64,000 bases of DNA from Amulumruptor sp947039275 (GTDB lineage Bacteria > Bacteroidota > Bacteroidia > Bacteroidales > Muribaculaceae), in the NCBI GenBank assembly GCA_947039275.1, contig CAMQYL010000001.1:1-64000 (forward strand), read 5' to 3'. Below are positions 50,933-60,630 of this stretch, piece after piece. The translations under genes were made by a program, and so were the position numbers. Position 1 is the first letter of the stretch. Each line of letters opens with the position of its first letter. Below the pieces are notes generated by a model that saw nothing but the letters and a program-made list of their open reading frames with translations, did not search any database and was not told where the DNA came from.

Positions 50933-51744
50933 TTTGCAGAGGCAGTTTCAGCACCTTTGGACTGAGCCGCAGGAGCAGGGTTAACAGTATTCTTCAAATC
51001 GCCTATTGGATATTTCTTAAACATATGTTCCACCATCCAGTCGTTAGACTGCGCTGGAGTCATCTTCCAGCCGGAATTACATGTCGATACCACTTCCACG
51101 ACAGATGTACCCTTGCCGTCCATGGCATTCTTGAAAGCCTGCTTGATTGCTGCCTTGGTCTTGCGGACTGCTGCTGCCGTATGCACACTCTGACGAGTGA
51201 CGTAGCATGTGCCGTCAAGCCCCACGAGAAGATTGGTGATAGGCAGCGGGTAACCGTTAAGGTCGATGCGACGTCCATAGGGCGATGTCGAAGTCTTCAT
51301 GCCCTCGAGAGTGGTCGGCGACATCTGACCACCCGTCATACCATAAATGCCATTGTTGATAAATATGATGGCGATATTTTCGCCGCGGTTGGCGGCATGT
51401 ATGGTCTCACCGGTACCTATGGCAGCCAAGTCACCATCACCTTGATACGTGAACACCATGCGGTCAGGATTCAGACGCTTGACAGCCGTCGCCACCGCAG
51501 GCGCACGTCCATGAGCTGCCTCAATCCAGTCTATGTCAACGTAATTGTAAGCAAACACGGCGCAACCCACCGGAGCGATGCCGATGGTCTTGTCCTGAAG
51601 CCCCATTTCCTCCACGATTTCGGCTATGAGCTTGTGTACCACACCGTGGCTACATCCCGGACAATAGTGCATATGGTTGTCATTGAGCAGCGACGGACGC
51701 TGATAGACGACATTTTCCGGTTTCTTGATATCTTCGTGTGTCAT
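50929..51744 (-). CDS. 2-oxoacid:ferredoxin oxidoreductase, beta (ThDP) subunit
   Basis: A 271-residue thiamine-diphosphate-binding subunit: HYCPGCSHGVVHKLIAE, TYQGDGDLAAIGTGE (the GDG...N ThDP-Mg motif continuing to NIAIIFINNGIYGMTGGQ) and SPYGR. The tail is Ala/Pro-rich. It lies 2 bp from the alpha gene. Confidence 0.94.
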   Translation of the reverse strand: MTHEDIKKPENVVYQRPSLLNDNHMHYCPGCSHGVVHKLIAEIVEEMGLQDKTIGIAPVGCAVFAYNYVDIDWIEAAHGRAPAVATAVKRLNPDRMVFTYQGDGDLAAIGTGETIHAANRGENIAIIFINNGIYGMTGGQMSPTTLEGMKTSTSPYGRRIDLNGYPLPITNLLVGLDGTCYVTRQSVHTAAAVRKTKAAIKQAFKNAMDGKGTSVVEVVSTCNSGWKMTPAQSNDWMVEHMFKKYPIGDLKNTVNPAPAAQSKGAETASAK

Positions 51745-51746
51745 AA

Positions 51747-52844
51747 TTACTTCTCGGGATTAATTTCAGGAAAATCACGATAAAGAGCGTCGATGACCTC
51801 TGACGGATTAGGCACTATGCCACCCATGCGACCGTAGTAATACACGGGCACTTTGCCGTTGACGGCAAGGCGCACATCCTCCACCATCTGTCCGGCGTTG
51901 ATTTCTACTGTAAGGATGCCCTTTACACGGTCAGCCATAGCCGCGATAGCGTCTGTCGGGAACGGCCACAGGGTAATAGGACGAAGCAGACCCACCTTGA
52001 TGCCTTTGGCGCGAGCCTCCTCTATGGCTTTAAGGCATATACGGGCTATTGAGCCGAAAGCCACTATGAGATATTCGCAGTCATCAGTGTAATACTCCTG
52101 ATAGCGTACCTCGTTCTGGCGTATGCGCTCATATGTGGCTTGAAGACGGTGGTTGTTCTCCTCCATCGTGGAGCTTTCAAGCTCCAGAGTAGTCATAATG
52201 TTGGGCTTGCGGGTGGCTGGGCGACCTGTCACCGCCCACGGGCACTGCTCGGCTATCTCGGCATCGGTGCGACGCGCACGCTGTTTGGGCAGCTTTACTT
52301 TCTCCATCATCTGGCCCACTATGCCATCGGCAAGTATCATGGCAGGGGTGCGGTATTTGAAAGCAAGATCAAATCCGAGGCATACAAAATCAGCCATTTC
52401 CTGAACCGACGACGGGGCAAGCACAATCAGATGGTAATCGCCATGACCACCACCCTTGGTTGCCTGAAAATAATCAGCCTGTGACGGCTGTATTGTACCG
52501 AGACCCGGACCTCCACGCATCACATTGATTATCAGAGCCGGCAGCTCGCCAGCAGCTATGTATGATATGCCCTCCTGCTTGAGGCTTACGCCAGGGCTGG
52601 AGGAGGATGTCATGACAGCCTTGCCAGTGGAGGCACCGCCATAGACCATATTGATGGCAGCAAGCTCACTCTCAGCCTGAAGCACCACCATGCCAGTGGT
52701 CTCCCACGGCATCTGCTCCTCCAGAGTCTCAAGGATCTCGCTCTGAGGGGTGATGGGATAACCGAAATAGCCGTCAACACCATATCGGATAGCGGCATGG
52801 GCTATGGCTTCATTGCCCTTCATTAATCTTACTTCTTTATCCAT
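51747..52844 (-). CDS. vorB: 2-oxoacid:ferredoxin oxidoreductase, alpha subunit (VorB/KorA type)
   Basis: A 365-residue alpha subunit: RLMKGNEAIAHAAIRYGVDGYFGYPITPQSEILE, TSSSSPGVSLKQEGISY and NVMRGGPGLGTIQPSQADYFQATKGGGHGDY, with the transketolase C-like part at the end. ATG 52844 is chosen; the longer frame needs a GTG at 52865. The vorB symbol is by resemblance; KorA is the alternative. Confidence 0.9.
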   Translation of the reverse strand: MDKEVRLMKGNEAIAHAAIRYGVDGYFGYPITPQSEILETLEEQMPWETTGMVVLQAESELAAINMVYGGASTGKAVMTSSSSPGVSLKQEGISYIAAGELPALIINVMRGGPGLGTIQPSQADYFQATKGGGHGDYHLIVLAPSSVQEMADFVCLGFDLAFKYRTPAMILADGIVGQMMEKVKLPKQRARRTDAEIAEQCPWAVTGRPATRKPNIMTTLELESSTMEENNHRLQATYERIRQNEVRYQEYYTDDCEYLIVAFGSIARICLKAIEEARAKGIKVGLLRPITLWPFPTDAIAAMADRVKGILTVEINAGQMVEDVRLAVNGKVPVYYYGRMGGIVPNPSEVIDALYRDFPEINPEK

Positions 52845-52964
52845 GTCTTTAATTGTGTAAAGCACTACGTGTGTCAGGCACTTATAGTGTGGACTTTAAA
52901 TTTGTTTCCGTTAAAAAAGCTACATAGAGATGTCTTCTGCATGACCGCCGACAACTAATGCCTG

Positions 52965-53195
52965 TCAGTCAACCTTCTGTCTGTAGACAGTGATGCATGC
53001 ATCAGGACAAACCATAGCGCATGCCGCACAACCTATACATTTGTCAGGTGAGGCTGTGTACGCAAAGTGATACCCACGGTCATTGACCTCCTTAGGCTGG
53101 AGAAGCAACACATCAGTTGGGCATGCCACAACGCACAGGTCACACCCTTTACATCTCTCGATGTTAATATCTACTGCACCAATTATTTTAGGCAT
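52965..53195 (-). CDS. 2-oxoacid:ferredoxin oxidoreductase, 4Fe-4S delta subunit
   Basis: A 76-residue protein with two complete 4Fe-4S motifs (CKGCDLCVVACP and CIGCAACAMVCP). It passes electrons from the oxidoreductase to ferredoxin. First gene of the operon, 120 bp before the alpha gene. A TATATTTG -7 box (minus strand, 53272-53279) lies upstream. Confidence 0.94.
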   Translation of the reverse strand: MPKIIGAVDINIERCKGCDLCVVACPTDVLLLQPKEVNDRGYHFAYTASPDKCIGCAACAMVCPDACITVYRQKVD

Positions 53196-53430
53196 ATGAC
53201 AGATAGCGTATTAGTGATGAAAAACATGTTTTATAAACATCTTCTTCGTCATGATGTTTAATAAATCAATACAAATATAGCTGATTTCTTCTGCTCTTAT
53301 ACACTTTTTTACAAATACTTAACAAAAATCACACAAACGCAAAAAACGTGCAATAGCCAGTCGCACACAGTAACGCGATAATCCCTCCCACCAATTAATT
53401 TCACTCGGTGATGCCGAACAAACATCGAAT

Positions 53431-53508
53431 TGTAGGGACATGCCATGGCATGTCCGCATTATGCGACTACGAATATGAGTGGCGGACATGCCACGGCATG
53501 TCCCTACA
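53431..53508. repeat. Short palindromic repeat, core type GGACATGCC
   Basis: TGTAGGG/CCCTACA ends with GGGACATGCCATGGCATGTCC on the left and GGACATGCCACGGCATGTCC on the right, 78 bp. It lies in the gene-free stretch 53280-53550 between the oxidoreductase operon and rpoD. Confidence 0.8.
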
Positions 53509-53553
53509 GATAATGCACAATATATATACTATGCAGATGTTATGTTACAAAAA

Positions 53554-53585
53554 ACGGCTTCCTTGTCAATATGACTGGAAGCCGT
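53554..53585 (-). terminator. rpoD terminator
   Basis: ACGGCTTCC/GGAAGCCGT stem; on the minus strand it is followed by a run of six T. Classic intrinsic terminator 34 bp after the rpoD stop. Confidence 0.85.
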
Positions 53586-53618
53586 ATGGGTAGTACTTAT
53601 CAAATGTCGGTATGGTCC

Positions 53619-54479
53619 TTACTGACCAAGATAGGTCTTGAGCAGTTTGCTCTTCTGACCTTTGAGGCGGCGGATAGCCTTCTCCTTGATCTGACGGACA
53701 CGCTCGCGCGTGAGGTCAAACTTCGCTCCGATCTCTTCAAGAGTCATCTCCTGGCAACCGATGCCGAAGAACATCTTGAGGATCTCGCGCTCACGCTCGT
53801 GAAGCTGTCGCAGAGCCCGATCCACTTCCTTCGACAGAGATTCCTGGGTCAGAGTACTGTCAGCCATAGGAGAGTCATCGTTGGTGAGCACATCAAGCAG
53901 ACTGTTGTCCTCACCCTCCACAAAGGGGGCGTCAACTGATATGTGACGGCCTGACACCTTGAGAGTGTCAGCAATCTTCTCTACAGGCACGTCAAGACGC
54001 TCCGCCAACTCCTCGGGAGAAGGACGGCGTTCGTTTTCCTGCTCGAATTTCGACAGAGCTTTGCTTATCTTATTGAGCGAGCCTACCTGATTGAGAGGCA
54101 GACGCACGATGCGTGACTGCTCGGCAAGAGCCTGAAGAATCGACTGTCGGATCCACCATACTGCATACGAGATGAATTTGAAACCGCGGGTCTCGTCAAA
54201 TTTCTGGGCTGCCTTAATCAGGCCGAGATTTCCTTCATTGATCAGGTCAGGCAGGCTAAGCCCCTGATTCTGATACTGCTTTGCCACAGAAACTACGAAT
54301 CGCAGGTTGGCTCGTGTCAGTTTGTCGAGAGCGCGCTCGTCGCCCTCGCGTATCTTCTGTGCGAGTTCTACCTCCTCCTCTACGGATATGAGTTCCTCGC
54401 GGCCGATCTCCTGAAGATACTTATCGAGTGATGCGCTCTCTCGATTGGTGATTGATTTGGTGATTTTTAATTGTCTCAT
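53619..54479 (-). CDS. rpoD: RNA polymerase primary sigma factor (short Bacteroidetes RpoD)
   Basis: A 286-residue sigma-70: region 1.2 (SLDKYLQEIGREELIS), 2.1-2.4 (NLRFVVSVAKQYQNQGLSLPDLINEGNLGLIKAAQKFD; WWIRQSILQALAEQSRIVRLP), region 3 and 4.2 (TLEEIGAKFDLTRERVRQIKEKAIRRLK). The large region 1.1 and non-conserved insert of proteobacterial RpoD are absent, as usual in Bacteroidetes. It reads the TTTG/TAnnTTTG promoters noted in this window. Confidence 0.95.
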   Translation of the reverse strand: MRQLKITKSITNRESASLDKYLQEIGREELISVEEEVELAQKIREGDERALDKLTRANLRFVVSVAKQYQNQGLSLPDLINEGNLGLIKAAQKFDETRGFKFISYAVWWIRQSILQALAEQSRIVRLPLNQVGSLNKISKALSKFEQENERRPSPEELAERLDVPVEKIADTLKVSGRHISVDAPFVEGEDNSLLDVLTNDDSPMADSTLTQESLSKEVDRALRQLHEREREILKMFFGIGCQEMTLEEIGAKFDLTRERVRQIKEKAIRRLKGQKSKLLKTYLGQ

Positions 54480-54577
54480 CTAATCTAACGGTATATGCTT
54501 AGATTTTAACGCGCGAAATTACGATTTTATTTTGTGATGACCAATCAAGCTTATATCTTTTATGCTTTTTTATATCA

Positions 54578-55882
54578 TCAAGCCTGACGTGACCATCGCC
54601 AGAGGTCTTTGAGCGTAGGTTTCTTGCCATACATGAATATGCCCACCCGATAAATCTTGCCGGCAAGCCACGCAGTGAACACAAACGATGCCACAAGTAT
54701 GGCAAGCGACAATGCCACTTCCCACGCCGCTATGCCAAAGGGCAGACGCGCCATCATCACCATAGGCGAGGTCAGCGGTATGTAACTGCATACCACCGAA
54801 AGCCCCGACTGTGGATCCTGTGCGGCTGCCAGAGAGAACACCAGCCCGAGAATAATAGGCAGCATGGCTATGATAGACAGCTGTGAGGCATCCTGCACAT
54901 TTTCCACAGCCGATCCGATTGCAGCAAAAATGGCAGAATAGAACAGGAAACCGCCTACAAGGAAAAGCAGCATCACAAACAGTATGTTGAATATATAGCT
55001 GACGCTTCCAAGAGTCGCAACGACATTGACCATCTCGGCATCATATTGCGATGTAGCGGCATCAAACGTTCCTGCCTGCACTGCCGACACTTCGGTCATC
55101 ACGCCTGTAGGGAGAGTGGCTGGGAGCACGAACGCTGATATGCAGCAAAGCAGCACCATCCATATAAGTATCTGCACCACCGCCACACTGGCTATGCCGA
55201 ATATCTTGCCAAGCATGAGATGCACAGGCTTGACGGATGTAACCACAAGTTCCAGCACACGGTTGTTCTTCTCCTCGATGATGCTCGACATGACCATCTG
55301 CCCATACATCAGCAGAAACATGTAGAGGATAAACGAAAGTCCCATGCCGAGAGCGAAACTCAATGCGCTTGACTCCTGCGACAGCTCATCAGTGTCGTTG
55401 CGGAATGTCAGCAACTGCACATCGCTATGAATGTCATCCATCACCTGACGCAGGTTTTCGATGTTGCTCTTCTCGATGCGGCGCGCCTCTATGATGTCAT
55501 TGAGCTGCCCCTGTATCTCCTTCTCCACACTCATCGAGGCTGGACCGTTGCTGTAATAAGCTATCCCGGAGGTGTTTGCCACAGCATCCGACGGGATATA
55601 GAGTATTCCAGCCACCTCCTTCATGGTCAGAGCCGAGTCAAGCACCTGCGTGCTCCGCGTGAATGTCATATCTTCGGTGTCATGGAAATCAGGAGCTATC
55701 ACTCCGGTCTCGTCCACAACCACGATATTACGAGCATCACCCGATGCAAACTCCATGATGAGAGCCGGAAGCACCGACAGCACCAGCATAAGCAACGGCA
55801 TCAGTATCGTGATGATAATAAAACTCTTCTTGGATACGCGCTCCAGAAATTCGCGCTGTATTATAAGGTATATATGATTCAT
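54578..55882 (-). CDS. ABC-2 type transporter permease (NatB-like)
   Basis: A 434-residue membrane protein: first helix after FLERVSKKSFIIITILMPLLML, a large extracytoplasmic domain (about 45-175), then five to six helices (GLSFILYMFLLMYGQMV; IEEKNNRVLELVVTSVKPVHLMLGKI). It fits the NatB/YhaP group of ABC exporters. It pairs with the ATPase gene 24 bp upstream. Substrate unknown (sodium or small molecules in relatives). Confidence 0.9.
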   Translation of the reverse strand: MNHIYLIIQREFLERVSKKSFIIITILMPLLMLVLSVLPALIMEFASGDARNIVVVDETGVIAPDFHDTEDMTFTRSTQVLDSALTMKEVAGILYIPSDAVANTSGIAYYSNGPASMSVEKEIQGQLNDIIEARRIEKSNIENLRQVMDDIHSDVQLLTFRNDTDELSQESSALSFALGMGLSFILYMFLLMYGQMVMSSIIEEKNNRVLELVVTSVKPVHLMLGKIFGIASVAVVQILIWMVLLCCISAFVLPATLPTGVMTEVSAVQAGTFDAATSQYDAEMVNVVATLGSVSYIFNILFVMLLFLVGGFLFYSAIFAAIGSAVENVQDASQLSIIAMLPIILGLVFSLAAAQDPQSGLSVVCSYIPLTSPMVMMARLPFGIAAWEVALSLAILVASFVFTAWLAGKIYRVGIFMYGKKPTLKDLWRWSRQA

Positions 55883-55906
55883 TGTACGATCAGATTTCGT
55901 GATACG

Positions 55907-56839
55907 TTAGATGCGTGTGGATTCTACCACGTTGATAAATATGTCGTTCATTGATGCCATCGCTTCGTTAAACGACAGCATCATGCCATGGTCATTGACC
56001 GCGCTGATAAACTCGCGCACATCAGCATCAGATGCAAGATGCACTTTCAGCGTCGATGTGCCGTCAGCATTACGCTCCATGGACTGCTCTATGGTCATCG
56101 GCTCTATTGAAGGCAGCAACAACTCGTCACCTTCACCTGCCAGAGTCACTACATAGCGGTCCTTGCAGAAACGGCGCCGTATCTCGTTGACGTTACCTGA
56201 AAGCACATTGCGTGAACGGTTGATCAAAGTGATATCGTCGCAAATCTCCTCCACGCTCGACATGTTGTGGGTGCTGAATATGATGGTAGCCCCATCGCGA
56301 CGCAGCTCCATGATTTCCTCTTTGAGCATGTTGGCATTTATGGGGTCAAATCCAGAGAAAGGCTCGTCGAATATCAGCAGTTTGGGGCGGTGAAGCACCG
56401 TGATGATGAACTGTATCTTCTGAGCCATACCCTTTGACAGCTCCGACACCTTCTTGCCCCACCAATCCATTATGCCGAACTTCTCAAACCATTTCTTCAG
56501 CTCCATGATGGCTTGCGCACGGCTGAGGCCTTTAAGACGGGCAAAGAAGATGGCTTGCTCTCCAACCTTCATCTTTTTGTAAAGTCCGCGTTCCTCCGGC
56601 AGGTAACCTATATGCGCCACATCGGCAGCCGTCAGCGGATGTCCGTCAAAGATGACTTCACCGCTGTCAGGCAGCGTTATATGGTTGATTATACGTATCA
56701 GCGTGGTCTTGCCGGCTCCGTTAGGACCGAGCAACCCGTATATGGAACCCTGCGGCACCTCCAACGACATGTCGTCCAGGGCGACATGCCCCGTGAAACG
56801 CTTATTGACGTGGCTTACCTTCAAGAGTGGTTGAGTCAT
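55907..56839 (-). CDS. ABC transporter ATP-binding protein (NatA-like)
   Basis: A 310-residue ATPase: Walker A GPNGAGKTT, signature LSKGMAQKIQ, Walker B LLIFDEPFSGFDP, switch His in FSTHNMSS, and a C-terminal domain of about 90 residues typical of NatA/DrrA-like proteins. It drives the permease at 54578. A TAACTTTG -7 box on the minus strand (56881-56888) lies 42 bp upstream. Confidence 0.93.
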   Translation of the reverse strand: MTQPLLKVSHVNKRFTGHVALDDMSLEVPQGSIYGLLGPNGAGKTTLIRIINHITLPDSGEVIFDGHPLTAADVAHIGYLPEERGLYKKMKVGEQAIFFARLKGLSRAQAIMELKKWFEKFGIMDWWGKKVSELSKGMAQKIQFIITVLHRPKLLIFDEPFSGFDPINANMLKEEIMELRRDGATIIFSTHNMSSVEEICDDITLINRSRNVLSGNVNEIRRRFCKDRYVVTLAGEGDELLLPSIEPMTIEQSMERNADGTSTLKVHLASDADVREFISAVNDHGMMLSFNEAMASMNDIFINVVESTRI

Positions 56840-56919
56840 GATGGTCGGTTATTGTATTAACATTAATGTATGTACGGAGACAAAGTTACACAAATTTTTA
56901 CTACAAATTTGTCAAAGGT

Positions 56920-56951
56920 CTTGCAAAAGTCATTTTTTCACTATAACTTTG
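56920..56951 (+). promoter_or_regulatory. tRNA(CAU) promoter
   Basis: CTTG (56920-56923), 20 bp, TAACTTTG (56944-56951), 40 bp upstream of the tRNA. Confidence 0.6.
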
Positions 56952-56990
56952 CACTCGCAAATGAGGCACAGCCTCCTTGTCAACCTCCAT

Positions 56991-57064
56991 GGCGGGATAG
57001 CTCAGTTGGTTAGAGCGTCGGATTCATAACCCGGAGGTCCCGAGTTCAATTCTCGGTCCCGCTA
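56991..57064 (+). tRNA. tRNA with CAU anticodon (Met or Ile2)
   Basis: Clover-leaf with acceptor GGCGGGA/TCCCGCT and the anticodon loop TTCATAA. No CCA encoded (ACAAAA follows). Different from the CAU tRNA at 14725, so the two probably have different amino-acid or initiator/elongator roles. Confidence 0.95.
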
Positions 57065-57084
57065 CAAAAAAACTTTCATCATCG

Positions 57085-57119
57085 CATCTCTGAGCATCCA
57101 TGCTCAGAGATGTTTTTTT
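57085..57119 (+). terminator. tRNA terminator
   Basis: CATCTCTGAGCAT/ATGCTCAGAGATG stem (57085-57112) followed by seven T. Confidence 0.9.
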
Positions 57120-57209
57120 ATCCGCCCCTCTCGAAAAATGTGTATATTTGCATCATCCAATGTAGGATATGCCTAATGCTGTTGAAAAAGACAATGATAC
57201 AGACAGAAA

Positions 57210-57497
57210 GATACGTCGGAGACGTATCCGCCGTGAGTAACCCCATGCACGGAGCGTCAGCGAACGTACATGGGGCTTCACGCTATACTCTTAGGATCAA
57301 CCTCGGAGAGGTTGGGGCATATTGCCGACATTGTGCAGACACAACCATATCATACATTAAATCAATGGTTTACACACATAAGCAGGTGTGCCACAACCTC
57401 TCCGAGGTTGATCTGACAGGAGCTTTTCGTACCCCATGTACGTTCGCTGACGCTCCGTGCATGGGGTTATGCATAGCTGGCACGTCTCCGACGTGCC
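57210..57497. repeat. Mirror-symmetric composite palindromic element, copy 2
   Basis: Inverted copy of 22206-22496: A 57210-57228, B 57241-57275, C 57297-57314, C' 57394-57411, B' 57432-57466, A' 57479-57497. The outer palindromes are GATACGT... on the left and GGCACGT... on the right, the reverse of copy 1. The centre also aligns in inverted orientation (AAATCAATG, then TTACACACATAA). A related CTACAACATAGCGGTTTTG repeat follows at 57558-57576. Confidence 0.85.
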
Positions 57498-57645
57498 TCT
57501 TCCATTGGATCAATCACATTGCACATACTCTAATTTCCACAGCATTTAGGTGCAGTCCTACAACATAGCGGTTTTGCAACACCCCTACAAGATGTTAATC
57601 CATATTTCAACTAACTATACAATTAACCATAAAAATATTACAATT

Positions 57646-58167
57646 ATGATCAGCAACAAACTCCAGGACGCTATCAACGAGCAGATCAACGCAGAGCTTT
57701 GGTCGGCATATCTCTACCTGTCAATGTCACTTGACGCAGAAGCCAAGGGACACAAAGGCGTTGCCAACTGGTTCTACATCCAGTTTCGCGAAGAGCAGGA
57801 CCACGCTCGTATATTCATGAACTTCATGAACTCTCGCGATGCCAAGGTCGTGCTCCGTCCCATCGAGGAAGTGCCCACCACATGGCCCAGCGTACTCGCA
57901 ATGTTTGAGCAGACCCTTCAGCACGAGCAGAAGGTGACATCGCTCATCAACAACCTCGCAGCCATAGCCCGCGAGGACAACGATTTCGCTTCAACCAACC
58001 GCTTCATCTGGTTCATTGACGAGCAGGTTGAGGAAGAGGATACCGCACGCGCCATGATACAGGCATTCCGAGCAGTAGAGAGCAATCAGTATGGCATGTA
58101 CATGCTCGACAAAGACCTTGCAAGCCGCACATACTCTACCCCCTCTCCGCTGGCATCTGCCGAATAA
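57646..58167 (+). CDS. ftnA: Ferritin (FtnA type)
   Basis: A 173-residue four-helix ferritin: INAELWSAYLYLSMSLDAEAKG (Glu ligand of the ferroxidase centre), FREEQDHARIFMNF (E-x2-H), and FIDEQVEEEDTA. It stores iron as a 24-mer. ATG 57646 gives the standard start MISNKLQDAI; longer frames run into the repeat. A terminator follows. Confidence 0.96.
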   Translation: MISNKLQDAINEQINAELWSAYLYLSMSLDAEAKGHKGVANWFYIQFREEQDHARIFMNFMNSRDAKVVLRPIEEVPTTWPSVLAMFEQTLQHEQKVTSLINNLAAIAREDNDFASTNRFIWFIDEQVEEEDTARAMIQAFRAVESNQYGMYMLDKDLASRTYSTPSPLASAE

Positions 58168-58190
58168 GCAGGTTCTTATCATAGCACAAA

Positions 58191-58236
58191 TGCGAGTGTT
58201 AATCAGGCTGACCCTGATAAACACTCGCATCTTTTT
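58191..58236 (+). terminator. Ferritin gene terminator
   Basis: TGCGAGTGTT/AACACTCGCA with an inner ATCAGG/CCTGAT stem, followed by six T. Confidence 0.9.
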
Positions 58237-58350
58237 TAACCGTTTTTATACCCTTTAAACACTCCCTTTGGCAAATTTCTTATAATTTTGCCGTTGGCAG
58301 CGAGGATGCTGCTTTTACTTATATCCATTCTTCTTGCATTAGGAAAAGCT

Positions 58351-60630
58351 ATGAAACTTTCAACAAGTCTGTGCATCTACATTCTGTGCATATGCGTCTG
58401 CATATTCGCAGGCATCAGCATAGTGCTTGAGAAGTATGCCTCGACACGAGAGCAAGAGCAGATCCACCGTCTGACCGAACTGTTGCAGGGACAGATGATA
58501 CGCAGTGTAGAAGATGACCTTCATGGTGTAGCTCAGAATACTGAACGCACAGTGCGTGAATTGGCAGCCATGCCTGTGTCAGTCAACGAAACCAATGCCG
58601 CCAAACTGATCGGCATAATGGTGGAGAGCAATCCGCTCATCAAGGGCGGAAGCATAGCCTATGTCCCTGAAAAAGCTCCCGAAAGTGACGGAGAGTGGAT
58701 GATCTATGTGCAACGCTCCCCGTCGGGGCTAACAACGCAACAATTAGGAGGCTCCGATTACAACTATACAACCCAACAATGGTTCACTGCCCCTCTCCGC
58801 ACAGGAAAGGCTACATGGAGCACACCCTATATGGACACAGGCGCAGGCGACTGCCTAATGACCACCTACAGCGTGCCTGTCACGGATTCCCACGGACACA
58901 TCTATGCAGTCGTCACCGCCGATGTCGCCCTATCATATCTTGAAACCGAGGCTGACCAATTACGGCCGTATAAGGCAAGCCGCTCGTTGCTGCTATCTGC
59001 TGACGGCTCGCCTCTTACGGCATCTGTCCCCTCTGACAAGCAGACCATAGAACAGCTATCAGACATCACTGAACAACTTGCTTCGCACAACCATGCCGAC
59101 GGAGAAATAACTGCTGACGGAGAGAAACTGATTGCATGCTGTTCGCGCATCGCCGGACCTGACATCATAATCGCCACGCTGACACCATATAAGTCAGCAC
59201 TGACTGTAATGAAGCAGATAAAACTCCCCATCCTCCTTATCGTAGGGTGCGGATTCATCTTGCTGCTCATAGGTCTACGTCTGATAATCCCTTATGTCAC
59301 CCGACCGCTCAACAGGCTGAGCAATGCAGCCATCAGCATAGGTAACGGAGATTTTACCACTCCCATTCCTCCGTCTGGTCCATATGCCGATATCAGACAT
59401 CTTCACGATGCCATGGCTTATATGACCAATGCCATCCAGCAACACATCACGACCATAGCGCAAAATGCCCGCAACATGCAGCGCATAGAAAGCGAACTCA
59501 CAATAGCCCGCAGCATCCAGCAAGGCATGCAGCCCCGACCGCTGCCTGCCAACGGCATAATCTTCAATGGCACACAGGTCTCGGTCGCTTCTCTGCTCCA
59601 ACCGGCACGTGAGGTAAGCGGAGACATGTATGACTATGTATATGCCGACGGCAGCCTGTATTTCATCATAGCTGATGTGAGCGACAAAGGAGTGCCAGCA
59701 TCATTAGTGATGGCTGCGGTGCATACCCTGTTCCGTTTCACCGCCGAACGACATCAGACTCCACAGGATATACTTACCTGCATCAATCGACATATATGCG
59801 AAAGCAATCCCAAAAACATGTTTGTAACCCTTATAACAGGAGTTATAGACATCCAAAAGGGACTGTTGACCCTTGCCAACGGCGGACATAACCCTCCGAT
59901 CATATCTGATGGCAATGGCTGCCGGTATCTGGCGCTCCCCCCCGGATTGCCGGCTGGAGTAATGGATTATGTGGATTATACACAGACCTCCATCCCATTT
60001 GCCCCGGGGTCGATGATATTTTTGTACACTGACGGTTTGACTGAAGCAGAGAACAGCGACGGCATCCCATTTGGTGAAGACAAACTGCTCTCCTTTATAA
60101 AGGGCTTGCACACGTCTAAACCTGATAATGTCATCGCAAGTGTCAATGACTCAGTAACCGACTACAGTATCATGCCGCTATCTGACGACATCACCATGAT
60201 GTGCATCAGTACTACCCCCTGTATTTCTCTGTCATATGACATCAATGAGATAACACGGCTTGCTGACTTCATCGACAGGACGGCATGCACATATGGGTGG
60301 AATGCAGAACTGACGCAGAGGGTCAATCTCATACTCGAAGAAGCTGTCAGCAATATCATCAACCACTCAGTGCCGACACACGACAAAGCCGACATAACAG
60401 TCGCTCTGACTGATCTCTGTGGCGACATCCAGATAGACATCACCGATTGCAGCCCACCGTTCAACCCTCTGGAATCGGCACCTGTAATAGACACGAACCT
60501 GCCAGCCGAGCAACGACCTGTGGGCGGATTAGGACTCTTCCTTATAAGCCGCCTCGTGGCATCGGCAGAATATGAATACCACGACAACAAAAATCATCTT
60601 AGCTTACACCTAAAAACATCACAGCAATGA
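58351..60630 (+). CDS. Membrane SpoIIE-type phosphatase with Cache sensor and fused RsbW-like kinase domain
   Basis: A 759-residue signalling protein. An N-terminal membrane helix is followed by a Cache-like extracellular sensor (AKLIGIMVESNPLIKGGSIAYVPE, WFTAPLRTGKATWSTPYMDTGAG), a second helix (PILLIVGCGFILLLIGLRLI) and HAMP. Then come a PP2C/SpoIIE phosphatase (PAREVSGDMYDYVYADGSLYFIIADVSDKGVPASLVMA, LANGGHNPPI, LYTDGLTEAEN) and a GHKL anti-sigma-type kinase domain (NLILEEAVSNIINHS, GGLGLFLISRL). ATG 58351 is chosen; a TAATTTTG box lies at 58283. Its stop overlaps the STAS gene. It should sense an outside signal and set the phosphorylation of the STAS protein. Confidence 0.93.
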   Translation: MKLSTSLCIYILCICVCIFAGISIVLEKYASTREQEQIHRLTELLQGQMIRSVEDDLHGVAQNTERTVRELAAMPVSVNETNAAKLIGIMVESNPLIKGGSIAYVPEKAPESDGEWMIYVQRSPSGLTTQQLGGSDYNYTTQQWFTAPLRTGKATWSTPYMDTGAGDCLMTTYSVPVTDSHGHIYAVVTADVALSYLETEADQLRPYKASRSLLLSADGSPLTASVPSDKQTIEQLSDITEQLASHNHADGEITADGEKLIACCSRIAGPDIIIATLTPYKSALTVMKQIKLPILLIVGCGFILLLIGLRLIIPYVTRPLNRLSNAAISIGNGDFTTPIPPSGPYADIRHLHDAMAYMTNAIQQHITTIAQNARNMQRIESELTIARSIQQGMQPRPLPANGIIFNGTQVSVASLLQPAREVSGDMYDYVYADGSLYFIIADVSDKGVPASLVMAAVHTLFRFTAERHQTPQDILTCINRHICESNPKNMFVTLITGVIDIQKGLLTLANGGHNPPIISDGNGCRYLALPPGLPAGVMDYVDYTQTSIPFAPGSMIFLYTDGLTEAENSDGIPFGEDKLLSFIKGLHTSKPDNVIASVNDSVTDYSIMPLSDDITMMCISTTPCISLSYDINEITRLADFIDRTACTYGWNAELTQRVNLILEEAVSNIINHSVPTHDKADITVALTDLCGDIQIDITDCSPPFNPLESAPVIDTNLPAEQRPVGGLGLFLISRLVASAEYEYHDNKNHLSLHLKTSQQ

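Noticed and set aside
57169..57240. 23-codon ORF after a TATATTTG box (57143-57150)
   Set aside because: Its second half is encoded by a palindrome of the repeat (RRRRIRR), so coding capacity is probably accidental.
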